Below are positions 35,046 through 43,781 of a DNA stretch of 64,000 bases, one piece after another (position 1 is the stretch's first letter; every line of letters begins with the position of its first letter). Below the pieces are notes generated by a model. It made no database searches. It was not told where the DNA came from and was given only the letters and a program-made list of their open reading frames with translations. Both the position numbers and the translations under genes were made by a program. The stretch lies in assembly GCF_007748175.1 (NCBI RefSeq), contig NZ_CP037422.1, forward strand, positions 3,478,020-3,542,019, read 5' to 3'. Source of the stretch: Gimesia aquarii (GTDB lineage Bacteria > Planctomycetota > Planctomycetia > Planctomycetales > Planctomycetaceae).

Positions 35046-35600
35046 TCAATTGGCTGACCAGGAAAATATCTGTTTAAGCCATAACCTCAATGTTTGTTTT
35101 TTGGACATGAGAATTCTAACCTGAGTCGCATGTTGAGCCAACCACGCTAAGCGTAATTCATTGATTCCAGAATTATAATAGAAGAGATCCTGCCAATCAT
35201 TTCCCGGTTGAGCATAACTTCGTTTTGTGAACTCAGCAAAGATTGTAGAGCCTCTTTCTTTGGCAGCTTTCCGCATGAAACTGGCACATTCAACTTCATG
35301 AGCTGCGAGTATTTCGCGAAGCAATTCAAGCGCTTCCCGCTGTGGCCGTGCCCCGATTAATTCATACCCATCCGCGGCAATCTCTACCATTCGCGGCCAT
35401 GTCCCATAGCAATTCCACAAAAATTGAGACCAGCCACCGTTATCTATATTATATTCGATTGCTTGAAATACCGGAATCATCTTTAGCTCGAGTGGTTCAT
35501 CTGTAAAACAGTGGAAGTTCGTATTTTGCCAGTCCGGTTCTTCAGGGTAATGCTGGCGTAACCATTCAATGATGGATTTTTCAACTTCCTCACCCGTCAT
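35046..35600 (-). CDS. DUF4375-like (DMP19-type) protein
   Basis: A 184-residue soluble protein matching the DUF4375 pattern: IPVFQAIEYNIDNGGWSQFLWNCYG, then ELIGARPQREALELLREILAAHE, and LDDYYN-like text replaced here by LFYYNSGINELRLAWLAQHA. The family is common near immunity and stress genes; in some organisms DMP19 is a DNA-mimic protein, but this member is not strongly acidic in the same way. It is probably cytoplasmic. The next gene upstream, a small zinc-ribbon protein, is 15 bases away. Confidence 0.8.
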   Translation of the reverse strand: MTGEEVEKSIIEWLRQHYPEEPDWQNTNFHCFTDEPLELKMIPVFQAIEYNIDNGGWSQFLWNCYGTWPRMVEIAADGYELIGARPQREALELLREILAAHEVECASFMRKAAKERGSTIFAEFTKRSYAQPGNDWQDLFYYNSGINELRLAWLAQHATQVRILMSKKQTLRLWLKQIFSWSAN

Positions 35601-35615
35601 TTCCCCTCGCCTTTC

Positions 35616-35861
35616 TTAAGAACTCTCATTCAATAATATAATACAACCATGATTTGACAACATATTGTGTCTCATATTATTGGAAGGCAAAGCTATAAAT
35701 TCAAAAAGCTCGGGCGAAACGTCTTCCACACATTTGCGACAATAGACACGATCATCCCACAACGTCACTGCTTCGCCAGAGACGGGGTCAGCACAATACG
35801 GACAGTAGGCGGGTTTGTTCAAACGAACGCCTCCTGACATGCTGTTCTTTACTGAAGTCAT
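35616..35861 (-). CDS. small zinc-ribbon protein
   Basis: An 81-residue protein with two cysteine pairs, CPYCAD and CRKCVED, 20 residues apart (about residues 20-42), forming a probable zinc ribbon. A hydrophobic, Asn-rich tail follows. The start could also be the ATG at 35840 (MSGGVRL). It is followed directly by the DUF4375 gene and preceded by small membrane-protein genes; an accessory or binding role is likely but unknown. Confidence 0.6.
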   Translation of the reverse strand: MTSVKNSMSGGVRLNKPAYCPYCADPVSGEAVTLWDDRVYCRKCVEDVSPELFEFIALPSNNMRHNMLSNHGCIILLNESS

Positions 35862-35915
35862 TGCTATTTACGATAATAGAAATATCTTAATGCAAAACAT
35901 TACTTTCCATAAAAA

Positions 35916-36152
35916 CTAATCGCCGCCTATTTCCTCTTCCTGCCTTTCAACCTCTTTCGCTTCCGTCACGTGCTCGCTTAAGGGATTCACGATACGGTCC
36001 ATTTCCACCATCATCCCGATGATCCCACCAGAACCTGATCCAGTGCTCCCTTTATGCCGAGATAAGTCTTTCACACACCGCACAAGAATCAGGGACATCA
36101 ACAATAAAAACAGGACGAGTACAACAATCATTATCAAATCGAATGGCTGCAT
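35916..36152 (-). CDS. small single-span membrane protein
   Basis: A 78-residue protein with one membrane segment at about residues 5-27 (FDLIMIVVLVLFLLLMSLIL), a basic Cys-containing stretch, a Gly-Ser run (GSTGSGSGGIIG) and an acidic tail. AAGGAG with a 7-base spacer precedes the ATG at 36152. No family is recognised. It lies 17 bases downstream of the four-span membrane-protein gene and is probably in its operon. Confidence 0.65.
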   Translation of the reverse strand: MQPFDLIMIVVLVLFLLLMSLILVRCVKDLSRHKGSTGSGSGGIIGMMVEMDRIVNPLSEHVTEAKEVERQEEEIGGD

Positions 36153-36169
36153 GTGTTGACTCCTTGGGC

Positions 36170-36520
36170 TTAGCCCGTTTCACCAGACAATGCCGCTTTG
36201 AATTGCCGCAGTTGGGAGCGTAACTGAAATAGCGCGATGACGAATAAAATCTTGCCAGCGACCGAGAGGCAATTTAACAAAAAAGAGAATGACAGGATTT
36301 GTTTATAACGATCAGGCCCCATCATCATATTATTTGAGTCATTGAGAAACAGTTGCAGTAAATGGGTTAATAATTCAACACTCAAAACCACCAATAACGA
36401 TACCACCAAACATGATTTTCCTTTGACTGTCGGCCAGGTCAGAGTGAAATAGAGCGCAACACATCCGAGCAGAAACAACAGCCACCACATAACTTGCCAC
36501 ACCATTCCAGAAGATCCCAT
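36170..36520 (-). CDS. four-span small membrane protein
   Basis: About 116 residues from the ATG at 36520. A longer frame to 36661 overlaps the next gene and has a polar, unlikely N-terminus. Hydrophobic segments lie near 8-25, 35-55, 60-75 and 88-105, with short Lys/Arg-containing loops. A Met-rich stretch (NNMMMGPDRYK) lies between segments three and four. No family is recognised. Confidence 0.65.
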   Translation of the reverse strand: MGSSGMVWQVMWWLLFLLGCVALYFTLTWPTVKGKSCLVVSLLVVLSVELLTHLLQLFLNDSNNMMMGPDRYKQILSFSFLLNCLSVAGKILFVIALFQLRSQLRQFKAALSGETG

Positions 36521-36587
36521 GAAGCTTTGTCCCACATAAAAATGATAATAATTGAGTGACAGATCTGTATTCGAGTGGTGAAATCGA

Positions 36588-36890
36588 TCAGTGACTGACT
36601 TCTGTCTTGCGAATTTCCTGCTGTTTCCGGTTACAATATCGAATGGCAACGGGCAAACCAATTCCGTACGGGATCCAGAGCAAGTGCTTGTAAGGCACTG
36701 GCAAGAGAAACATTAGCGCAAGAAACGTTAAGATGATCGTCCACAAGATCACAGACATCTGGATCATCAACGATTTTTCCCGCGGACCATTCGTATTCTT
36801 AATACTGAACCAGGTGCCGATTGCACCGCCCATAAAGCCAATGACCGTGCCACCAATACCGCCAATCAAGCCAATTGTTGCAGGATCCAT
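36588..36890 (-). CDS. planctomycete-type small membrane protein (Gly-rich N-terminal segment)
   Basis: About 100 residues from the ATG at 36890, which has GGAGG 8 bases upstream; a GTG at 36908 lies on the ribosome site itself and is rejected. It starts MDPATIGLIGGIGGTVIGF, a glycine-rich segment, followed by SIKNTNGPREKSLMI and two further hydrophobic segments. I associate this N-terminal pattern with small membrane proteins that recur in planctomycete genomes. The function is unknown. Confidence 0.7.
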   Translation of the reverse strand: MDPATIGLIGGIGGTVIGFMGGAIGTWFSIKNTNGPREKSLMIQMSVILWTIILTFLALMFLLPVPYKHLLWIPYGIGLPVAIRYCNRKQQEIRKTEVSH

Positions 36891-36927
36891 TGTGTGTGTG
36901 TCCTCCACTGAATATCATTTGAAATTC

Positions 36928-37575
36928 TCAAACAACCGAATCGCGATCCAAATCCGAATAGGGATAATGGCCCGCCTTTTTTAATCGTTTAATCAAGCTG
37001 TTACCACCTTTTTGTCGAGCATAGTTCATCTCTCTCCGAAATACCTCAATCACGACCATCATACCAAAAGAATTCAGCTCACTATCAGAAAACGAACCAT
37101 AGCGATCAAAGATCAAACATTTTCCCCCGATTTCTTCCATATCCTCTGGAAATTCGCAGGTTTCAGCAGGATTTAACGTCGCCTGTGCACCGTAGGGGGC
37201 AACCACATTCAGGATAGCCTTGAGATGATGATGTATTTGCCCGAAACTGGTGCTCTTATCAAGCGCCTCTTCAAAAGAAAATTTCTCTCTAGTAAACATC
37301 ACAAGTTCATAACAGTCAAAAAAATCATTATTGGAACCTTTTCTAGGCAGAGTTGACAAATCTTTGGTAGCAATCCCCACTCCTTCAATTCCATTTGGAT
37401 AATAATACCCATGGAGCGCACCTCCCACCGCATAGGGAATCAAAGAATGCATCACCATGTCATGCTCTTTGCCCAATACATGTTCCATCAGATTGCTTTT
37501 CTCTTCATACCACTGCTCAGCAGCAGCTTCATCATATGTTTCGCGTGAGAAAATTCTCTTAATCCAGTTCCACAT
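36928..37575 (-). CDS. suppressor-of-fused (SUFU) family-like protein
   Basis: About 215 residues from the ATG at 37575; a longer frame to 37689 overlaps the RDD gene. It opens with an MWNWIKRIF amphipathic stretch, then a conserved core resembling the SUFU domain: YELVMFTREKFSFEEA, VVAPYGAQATLNPAETCEFPEDM, FGMMVVIEVFRREMNYARQ and a final AGHYPYSDLDRDSVV. In bacteria SUFU-like proteins often act as immunity proteins in polymorphic toxin systems, which is known biology of the family and not shown here. Located among small membrane and DUF4375 genes. Confidence 0.75.
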   Translation of the reverse strand: MWNWIKRIFSRETYDEAAAEQWYEEKSNLMEHVLGKEHDMVMHSLIPYAVGGALHGYYYPNGIEGVGIATKDLSTLPRKGSNNDFFDCYELVMFTREKFSFEEALDKSTSFGQIHHHLKAILNVVAPYGAQATLNPAETCEFPEDMEEIGGKCLIFDRYGSFSDSELNSFGMMVVIEVFRREMNYARQKGGNSLIKRLKKAGHYPYSDLDRDSVV

Positions 37576-37595
37576 CGTTATATTTCCAATGCTGG

Positions 37596-38177
37596 CTAAA
37601 CTGACTCGTTCTCTTTCGATGACATTTTCTGATCGAACTGTTTTGGTCGTGTCACGCGTTGATAAACATAGATAAAGCCTAAAGCACAATAATTGGCAAG
37701 ATGAATTTCAGAGCGTCCCTGTGGCGCGGAGTTTTTCTTAACAACACAAGTCCCTGCAAAACGGTCGGTCAGCGTCTGGCGATCTTCATCAACAGCAGAC
37801 CACATTAGATCGTAGATGTAATTAAACGACATAAAAGTGCTGAGTAAAAGACGATATGTCATTCGAAATACAGAAGGCTTATTTCCTCTAAGATTGACAA
37901 TCTTCGAATTGGTCACCCAATAACCAACTGTCCGAATTCTTGAAGCTCTGACAACAGTCAGATAGCCCCAAACACAAAATAACCAGATCCAAATGGGAGT
38001 CTCACTCACATAGTCACCTGTCAGCAAGTCATGGACTATCGTGATCAATGCCTGTAATAAAATTAACACAGTTACATCAACCATAAAAATGATAATCCGG
38101 CGCATGATCCCAATATAATCATCGGAGGTAAAGTAGACACCTTCACCCAAAGATCGATCATGTTGATATTCGGGCAT
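37596..38177 (-). CDS. RDD-family membrane protein
   Basis: About 193 residues from the ATG at 38177 (AGAGGA upstream); a longer frame is not supported. Three hydrophobic segments, with the RDD-type start IGIMRRIIIFMVDVTVLILLQ (Arg and Asp in the first helix), GYWVTNSKIVNLRGNKPS in the middle loop, and DRQTLTDRFAGTCVV, the usual RDD C-terminal motif. RDD proteins are poorly understood; some move ions. It is the first gene of the minus-strand cluster and is followed 20 bases on by the SUFU-like gene. Confidence 0.85.
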   Translation of the reverse strand: MPEYQHDRSLGEGVYFTSDDYIGIMRRIIIFMVDVTVLILLQALITIVHDLLTGDYVSETPIWIWLFCVWGYLTVVRASRIRTVGYWVTNSKIVNLRGNKPSVFRMTYRLLLSTFMSFNYIYDLMWSAVDEDRQTLTDRFAGTCVVKKNSAPQGRSEIHLANYCALGFIYVYQRVTRPKQFDQKMSSKENESV

Positions 38178-38386
38178 GCAAATTGATCCTCTAAAAAGCA
38201 AATTATCTATCAAAACCAGATCACTTCGACCAGAAACATACATCTCAATAGAGTACATGCCATCAGGCTAATATGCAAACTCATAATAAGCCTCTGATTA
38301 CCGTTCCTACTTGACTTCACACTCATACCGGCTTCTAATAAATTTTTGCTTGAGCACTATATGCATACGAAAGAAGGACCGACGAA

Positions 38387-40645
38387 ATGGAACAGCAAAC
38401 CTATTCTTCTATAAAAAATTACTTCTTGGGGATTGCCTCCTTTTTATTCTATTTCATCAGCCCACTCATTTCAGAAGCCGTCGAGAATCAGTCGACAGAA
38501 GTAAAAGCAAAACAAAACGCCAGTGTCTTACTTACACAAAGCCTCGATCGCGCGAAACAACTCGCACAGAAAACGACTATCTACCGAGACACGTACGGCG
38601 TGCCACATGTCACAGGACCAACCGATGCCAGTGTGGTCTTTGGTTTTACCTATGCACGTGCAGAAGATGAATTTCAAAAAATCCAAAAAAGCCTGCTTAG
38701 CGGAATGGGACGTTCCGCAGAATTAATCGGACCAGGCGGTTTTCCGATGGACCGTCTGATGCGCATCAACGAAGTTCCGAAGCACGCAAAGGCCGAATTT
38801 GCAGCCACTGACGATGATTTCAAAACCATTCTGATCGCCTATGCGGATGCGCTCAATTATTACGTCGCGAATCACCCCGAAGAGCAACCTGTACTCATAA
38901 GGCGGTTCGAACCGTGGCATCTGCTGGCAGCCAGTCGAACCATGAATCTCGCTTTATTGACCAAGAGTCCAGAATACCGGCATCTGTTAAAAGTGATGAA
39001 ACAGCAGGCAGACTCCAAAAAGAACAAAACCAAATTGCCAGAACCAAAACCAAAGGAGGAACAAGATGGCTCAAACATGTGGGCCATCGGCCCCAGTCGC
39101 AGTGCCACCGGAAACGCAATGCTGCTGATCAATCCTCATATCCCGCTCAACGAAGTCTATGAAGGGCATCTGAACAGCGAAACCGGTTTAAATATTTCAG
39201 GTGGTTTCGCATACGGTAGCTTCCTGTTTCCCTTTGCTGGGCACAACGAAAAACTGGGATGGAGTCTGACGGTCAACTATCCGGATATCGTGGATGTCTA
39301 TGTGGAATCATTTAATCATCCATATGATCCTTTAAAGTATCGTTTTAACGACCAGTGGCTGACAGCGGAAACCTGGAAAGAGACGATTAAAATCAAGCAA
39401 ACCAATGGAAAATTGATCGAACAAGAGATCACCTGTTTAAAAACTCATCACGGCCCTGTCTTGATTCTGTTTAACAAGAAAGGCTATGCGATTCGCACGG
39501 CAATGATTCGTGAGGGAGGCATGCCGCAGCAATTCTATCAAATGGCAAAAGCCAAAAACCGCAATGAATTCCAGGCAGCAGTTTCAAAACGCGCGCTGGT
39601 CTTTCACAACATCATGTATGCCGACGTTGAAGGAAACACGTGGTATGTTTACAACTCAGCAACACCCCGACGCGATCCAACGATCGATTGGACCAAACCG
39701 GTCCCCGGTAACACATCTGCAACAGAATGGGCGGGCTACCACACACTGCATGAACTACCACAGGTTCTGAACCCGGCATGTGGCTGGATGCAGAACTGTA
39801 ATTCATCTCCGTTCACGACATGTACAATGAAAGAAAGTCCGCAGCGTAAGAAATACCCTCGCTATTTAGGCCATCGAGACCAGGACAATAACCGAGTCAA
39901 AATATCAAAGAAGATCTTGTCCGGGAATGACAAATTTACTTTTAACACTTGGTCTGACGCCGCCTGGGATACTCACGTGAATGAAGCCAACACTTGGATT
40001 TCAGGCATGTCGAAAGCTCTCTCATCCATTGAAAGTGAAACCACAAACCAGCGACATGCTCGACTGGCAGAATCCGTTAAGCCATTAGTCAACGAACTCA
40101 AATCCTGGGACCAGCAATGCAAACAAGACTCTGTAGCGTCGACACTGTTTCATTTATGGTATGAAAAAATGGGACGAAGAATTCAACAAGTCAAACCAAA
40201 CGACATCGAAACGCTCGAACTGCTATCTGTAGTAAAACAAGATTTAGAAAACAGGTTTGGTGATTGGCGTATTGAATATGGCGAAGTGTTTCGGCATCAG
40301 CGCCCCGGCAGAGCAGGGCAGTTAGCTGGTGACAAAGGAAAGAGCTTTCCTCTTGCCGGAGGTCACCCTCGTGTCGGAATGGTTTTTACACATCTGTCGC
40401 GTGAAGTTCCCGGCTCAAAAAAGAGATATGGTTTTCACGGCCATTCCTACGTCAGCGTCATCGAATTCGATCCGAAGGGAATTCGTGCGAAATCGATTGT
40501 CCCCTATGGACAAAGCACAAATCCAAAATCACCTCATTACCTGGATCAGGCACCGCTCTATGCAAACGGTCAATTCAAACCGGCCTGGTTTACGATGGAT
40601 GAAATTCGCAAGAACACCAGCCGATCGTATCATCCGGGAGAATAG
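38387..40645 (+). CDS. exported penicillin-acylase-type Ntn hydrolase (peptidase S45)
   Basis: A 752-residue precursor with a signal peptide (about 1-31). The alpha-chain part includes YRDTYGVPHVTGPTDASVVFG, the family's usual opening, and a spacer peptide with a Lys/Pro/Glu-rich run at 211-227. The catalytic serine is S229, directly after QDG and followed by NMWAIGPSRSATGNAML; autocleavage before it would free the beta chain. NPHIPL and VNYPDIVDVYV follow as expected. Members cleave penicillins, acyl-homoserine lactones or other N-acyl compounds in the periplasm; the substrate is not predictable here. It stands alone, divergent from the RDD cluster. Confidence 0.93.
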   Translation: MEQQTYSSIKNYFLGIASFLFYFISPLISEAVENQSTEVKAKQNASVLLTQSLDRAKQLAQKTTIYRDTYGVPHVTGPTDASVVFGFTYARAEDEFQKIQKSLLSGMGRSAELIGPGGFPMDRLMRINEVPKHAKAEFAATDDDFKTILIAYADALNYYVANHPEEQPVLIRRFEPWHLLAASRTMNLALLTKSPEYRHLLKVMKQQADSKKNKTKLPEPKPKEEQDGSNMWAIGPSRSATGNAMLLINPHIPLNEVYEGHLNSETGLNISGGFAYGSFLFPFAGHNEKLGWSLTVNYPDIVDVYVESFNHPYDPLKYRFNDQWLTAETWKETIKIKQTNGKLIEQEITCLKTHHGPVLILFNKKGYAIRTAMIREGGMPQQFYQMAKAKNRNEFQAAVSKRALVFHNIMYADVEGNTWYVYNSATPRRDPTIDWTKPVPGNTSATEWAGYHTLHELPQVLNPACGWMQNCNSSPFTTCTMKESPQRKKYPRYLGHRDQDNNRVKISKKILSGNDKFTFNTWSDAAWDTHVNEANTWISGMSKALSSIESETTNQRHARLAESVKPLVNELKSWDQQCKQDSVASTLFHLWYEKMGRRIQQVKPNDIETLELLSVVKQDLENRFGDWRIEYGEVFRHQRPGRAGQLAGDKGKSFPLAGGHPRVGMVFTHLSREVPGSKKRYGFHGHSYVSVIEFDPKGIRAKSIVPYGQSTNPKSPHYLDQAPLYANGQFKPAWFTMDEIRKNTSRSYHPGE

Positions 40646-40683
40646 CCGGTTCAGCCATGCGTCTCTATTTAAAATATGACTCA

Positions 40684-41400
40684 TCATCCTAACAACCATT
40701 GCATCGCATCAGAAAATTCGGCTTCCCAACACTTTGGATCGTGCCCTCCTGCAAAGAGATGATAATGCACACTCTCTCCTTGCGCCTTTAGTGCATCTGC
40801 AAATCGCCTGACCGCCGATATCTGATCGACATCTTGTACTAAGTCAGTCGGAGGATGAACGATTCCCGAATCTGTTTCCTGATCACCCACACTAATCCAA
40901 AATTTATCTCCGTTACCAGAATAACTTCGTAAGTAACTCGTGAGCCATTCCTGATTCCACCACAGAGATCCAGACTGACAAAGTGTGAATGAAAAGACCT
41001 TAGGTGTAGTTAGAGCAGTAAAAGCCACTTGAAGTCCACTCAAACTCAGCCCACCGATCAAGCAATCTTGCTTGGAAATTCCTGCATTCTGACTTCGAAT
41101 CCACTCAATCAGGTCTTCGGTAATGAAACGCGCATAACGATCATTGCAGGTAAAGTCGTAGTGACGCGTTTCTCCATTTTCATAAGAAACAAACAGACAT
41201 GCGATCGGAGGAATCAGTCCTTCGCGTTGTAACGCGACCAATTGCGCAGGGGCATCCATTTGATTGATGTAATATTCACCATCGAGAAAAATCCCGATTC
41301 TCACAGGTGGGTCCTCGGCAGGTAAGTACCACACTCGGCGTCTGTATTCACCGCAAGAACTAGTCAGAGTGTGTTTTTCTAAATTCATCATTAAGTGCAT
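40684..41400 (-). CDS. esterase of the enterochelin-esterase/EstD type
   Basis: A 238-residue alpha/beta-hydrolase with the nucleophile elbow GGLSLSGLQ (Ser near 137), a preceding VRIGIFLDGEYYINQM, and AGGHDPKCWEAEF carrying the late histidine. This pattern fits the putative esterase family that includes enterochelin esterase and esterase D. There is no signal peptide, so it is probably cytoplasmic. Its stop converges on the Ntn hydrolase gene with a 38-base gap; whether the two share a substrate is unknown. Confidence 0.85.
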   Translation of the reverse strand: MHLMMNLEKHTLTSSCGEYRRRVWYLPAEDPPVRIGIFLDGEYYINQMDAPAQLVALQREGLIPPIACLFVSYENGETRHYDFTCNDRYARFITEDLIEWIRSQNAGISKQDCLIGGLSLSGLQVAFTALTTPKVFSFTLCQSGSLWWNQEWLTSYLRSYSGNGDKFWISVGDQETDSGIVHPPTDLVQDVDQISAVRRFADALKAQGESVHYHLFAGGHDPKCWEAEFSDAMQWLLG

Positions 41401-41565
41401 CTCTTATTCACTGAAGATGTATTAGTCGGTCCGATCTTCAAAACCTGACAGCCTCTAGACTTCACGCCTGACAAACTCTTCGCGAAGGCACAGGATCTTA
41501 AGTTCCACCAATCGCGATCACAACGACGACTTTCACAAAATTTGATTTTCGTTCCAAAAAAGGAC

Positions 41566-41593
41566 TTTACATATTCCTATATGGGAATATAAT
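41566..41593 (+). promoter_or_regulatory. ArsR promoter with embedded operator
   Basis: A -35 TTTACA (41566-41571) and -10 TATAAT (41588-41593) with a 16-base spacer form a strong sigma-70-type promoter. Between them lies an inverted repeat, ATATTCC (41571-41577) and GGAATAT (41584-41590), a typical ArsR operator. Transcription should begin near 41600, at or next to the ATG at 41601. Confidence 0.8.
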
Positions 41594-41600
41594 GACCGAC

Positions 41601-41948
41601 ATGCCTAGATCACCAACAACAACCGACGCTTTTAATGCCATTGCGGAAGAACGCAGGCGCGAAATCATCCATCATCTGGCAGGTCAGGAGCGTTCTGTGA
41701 ATGACCTGGTGGACTCGATGGGTGTGGCACAACCACAAGTATCGAAACATCTTCGCGTATTGCGGGAGGTGGGGCTCGTGAATGTGAGACAGGACGGAAA
41801 ACACCGCTGGTACAGCCTCAACGCCAAACAACTCAAACCAGTTTTTGACTGGGTACAAACATTTGAACAATTCTGGGATCACCAGTTGGCTGGAGTCAAA
41901 GCACTTGCTGAGGCTAAGGCCAAAGCAGCGAAACAAGAGAAATCCTAG
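41601..41948 (+). CDS. ArsR-family transcriptional regulator, probably leaderless
   Basis: About 115 residues with a winged helix (DAFNAIAEERRREIIHHLAGQERSV first helix; MGVAQPQVSKHLRVLREVG recognition helix; wing RQDGKHRWYSL). It lacks the usual paired metal-binding cysteines, so a non-metal signal is likely, as is typical for ArsR genes paired with SRPBCC genes. The ATG at 41592 overlaps the -10 box, so the ATG at 41601, next to the expected transcription start, is preferred. It is the first gene of a five-gene cluster and likely represses it. Confidence 0.9.
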   Translation: MPRSPTTTDAFNAIAEERRREIIHHLAGQERSVNDLVDSMGVAQPQVSKHLRVLREVGLVNVRQDGKHRWYSLNAKQLKPVFDWVQTFEQFWDHQLAGVKALAEAKAKAAKQEKS

Positions 41949-41972
41949 AAAGAGAAAGAAGGGTAACCAAAC

Positions 41973-42422
41973 ATGGTAACAGCAGCAGATCAAAATCAGA
42001 CGTCGTTATATATCGAGCGCACTATCGAAATTGCCGCGCCGATTCAGCTGGCGTACGAATCGCTACTCGAACAATTGGGACCTGCTTCCGAAATGCCGGA
42101 TGGAACTCCTTTGCCTATGAAACTGGAAGCGTGGCCCGGCGGTCGCTGGTTTCGCGATCTTGGAGAAGGGGCAGGGCATTTCTGGGGAACTGTCCAGGTC
42201 ATCAAGCCACCCACTCTGATTGAAATCAACGGGCCGCTCTTCATGTCCTATCCGGTCATGTCACATATGCAATACCGACTCATCGAAAAGGGTGAAGCCA
42301 CCACACTACAGTTCCTGCATCAGGCCATTGGAAATATTGATCCCTCACATGCGGAACATGTGACTCCTGGCTGGGAGTACCAGTTAGGTCAAATCAAACA
42401 ACGTGCTGAACAATCAGCTTAA
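41973..42422 (+). CDS. SRPBCC (AHSA1-like) protein
   Basis: A 149-residue protein of the START/Bet v 1-like fold: IERTIEIAAPIQLAYESLLEQLG start, then WPGGRWFRDLGEGAGHFWGTVQVIKPPTLIEINGPL, and a C-terminal helix with PGWEYQLGQIKQRA. AHSA1-type proteins bind hydrophobic ligands. It follows the ArsR gene by 24 bases, the common ArsR-SRPBCC pairing, and is almost certainly co-regulated. Cytoplasmic. Confidence 0.9.
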   Translation: MVTAADQNQTSLYIERTIEIAAPIQLAYESLLEQLGPASEMPDGTPLPMKLEAWPGGRWFRDLGEGAGHFWGTVQVIKPPTLIEINGPLFMSYPVMSHMQYRLIEKGEATTLQFLHQAIGNIDPSHAEHVTPGWEYQLGQIKQRAEQSA

Positions 42423-42456
42423 AACCCCTTATAAAAACAGAATCAGGAGATTATTT

Positions 42457-42969
42457 ATGACAACACAACAACAAACCCCATCAATTGTAGAACACGCTGC
42501 GGAACAACTGCCTCGCTCTCGTAATTTTTTACTTGGATTACTGGAAACGTTATCTGATGATCAATTACACGTGCGCGCTGGTGGAGCAGGGAACCATGCC
42601 CTGTGGGTGATGGGCCATGTCGCTTATGCGGACGACTTGTTCGTTTCGTTATTTTGCAATGAGCCCAGTTGTTTGCCGGAAGGACATACCGAGTTGTTTA
42701 TCAACGGAACGACTCCCAGCGACAACCCTGCCGACTATCCCGACCGTGAAGAATTATTGAAACGGATGGAAACAGCCCGCACGAGGCTGATTAAGTGGGC
42801 TCAGAGTTTAGAAGGTGATGCCATTTGGCAGACATCCCCGGAAGAGATCGCGCAGATTGCCCCTGATGCGATCACTGCCGTACATACATTAGCACAACAT
42901 GATTTTGTGCACGGCGGTCAAATCGCCACAATTCGAGCAACACTCGGCATGGAACCAGTCTTTGCTTAA
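42457..42969 (+). CDS. DinB-family protein
   Basis: About 170 residues from the ATG at 42457, preceded by AGGAGA; a longer frame overlaps the SRPBCC gene. Four-helix bundle of the DinB/YfiT-like type. The metal triad histidines are MGHVAYADD and HDFVHGGQ. Such proteins are thiol-dependent or metal-dependent enzymes (for example bacillithiol or mycothiol S-transferases) or of unknown function. It is part of the ArsR cluster, and a strong terminator follows it. Confidence 0.88.
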   Translation: MTTQQQTPSIVEHAAEQLPRSRNFLLGLLETLSDDQLHVRAGGAGNHALWVMGHVAYADDLFVSLFCNEPSCLPEGHTELFINGTTPSDNPADYPDREELLKRMETARTRLIKWAQSLEGDAIWQTSPEEIAQIAPDAITAVHTLAQHDFVHGGQIATIRATLGMEPVFA

Positions 42970-42985
42970 TACATAACGATTCAAG

Positions 42986-43041
42986 ATGCCGTCGCAAACT
43001 CTCGACAATCTAAGTGCGGCGGCATTTTCTTTCTTTCTTTC
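42986..43041 (+). terminator. terminator inside the ArsR cluster
   Basis: ATGCCGTCGCA (42986-42996) pairs with TGCGGCGGCAT (43015-43025), an 11-bp stem with one G-U pair, followed by TTTCTTTCTTTCTTTC. It lies between the DinB gene and the DUF899 gene, so some or most transcripts from the ArsR promoter probably end here. Confidence 0.85.
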
Positions 43042-43067
43042 ACATTCATTTCAAGAGGACAACTCAA

Positions 43068-43781
43068 ATGTCATCCCCTGCCATTATTTCTCACGATCAG
43101 TGGCTCGAAGCCCGTCGCGAATTACTCATCAAAGAAAAAGCTGTGAGGCACGAACTGGACGATCTGGCGCGCCAACGAAGAGAGTTACCACGTGTCAAAG
43201 TCGAAGAGGACTATCTGTTTGAATCAGAATCAGGTCAACAAACACTCTCAGATCTTTTTGGCAACAACAGTCAACTGATTGTTTATCATTTCATGTACGG
43301 CCCTGGCTGGAAGGCAGGGTGCGTCTCCTGTTCCTTTCTCGCTGATCATTTCGATGGGATCAATCTCCATCTGGCTCACCACGATGTTTCTCTGGTTGCC
43401 GTCGCGCGGGCACCTTTCGCCGAATTTCAGGATTTTAAACAGAGAATGGGTTGGGCTTTTCCCTGGGTCTCTTCAGCGGGCAGCAATTTCAACTTTGATT
43501 TTGGTGTCTCATTTACAAAAGAGCAAATCGCTGAAGAAGCAGCCTTTTACAACTATGAACAGACAGGGAAAGTCGCAGAGGAAATGCCCGGCTTGAGTGT
43601 CTTCGTCAAAGAAGCCGACGGCAGCATATATCACACCTATTCAACTTATACCCGCGGTCTTGACATTTTACTGGGAGCACACAATTTTCTTGACCTGACT
43701 CCCAACGGACGCAACGAGAAAACAACCATGGATTGGGTACGACATCACGATAAATATAATACCAACAATACCGCACAGTGA
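43068..43781 (+). CDS. DUF899 thioredoxin-like protein
   Basis: About 237 residues from the ATG at 43068, with AGAGGA before it. The DUF899 pattern is clear: WLEARRELLIKEKAVRHELDDLARQRRELP, YHFMYGPGWKAGCVSCSFLADHFDG (thioredoxin-like CxxC), and WAFPWVSSAGSNFNFDFGVSF. The fold is peroxiredoxin/thioredoxin-like and cytoplasmic; the reaction is not established. Its stop overlaps the start of the next gene. It may have its own promoter beyond the terminator at 42986-43041. Confidence 0.92.
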   Translation: MSSPAIISHDQWLEARRELLIKEKAVRHELDDLARQRRELPRVKVEEDYLFESESGQQTLSDLFGNNSQLIVYHFMYGPGWKAGCVSCSFLADHFDGINLHLAHHDVSLVAVARAPFAEFQDFKQRMGWAFPWVSSAGSNFNFDFGVSFTKEQIAEEAAFYNYEQTGKVAEEMPGLSVFVKEADGSIYHTYSTYTRGLDILLGAHNFLDLTPNGRNEKTTMDWVRHHDKYNTNNTAQ

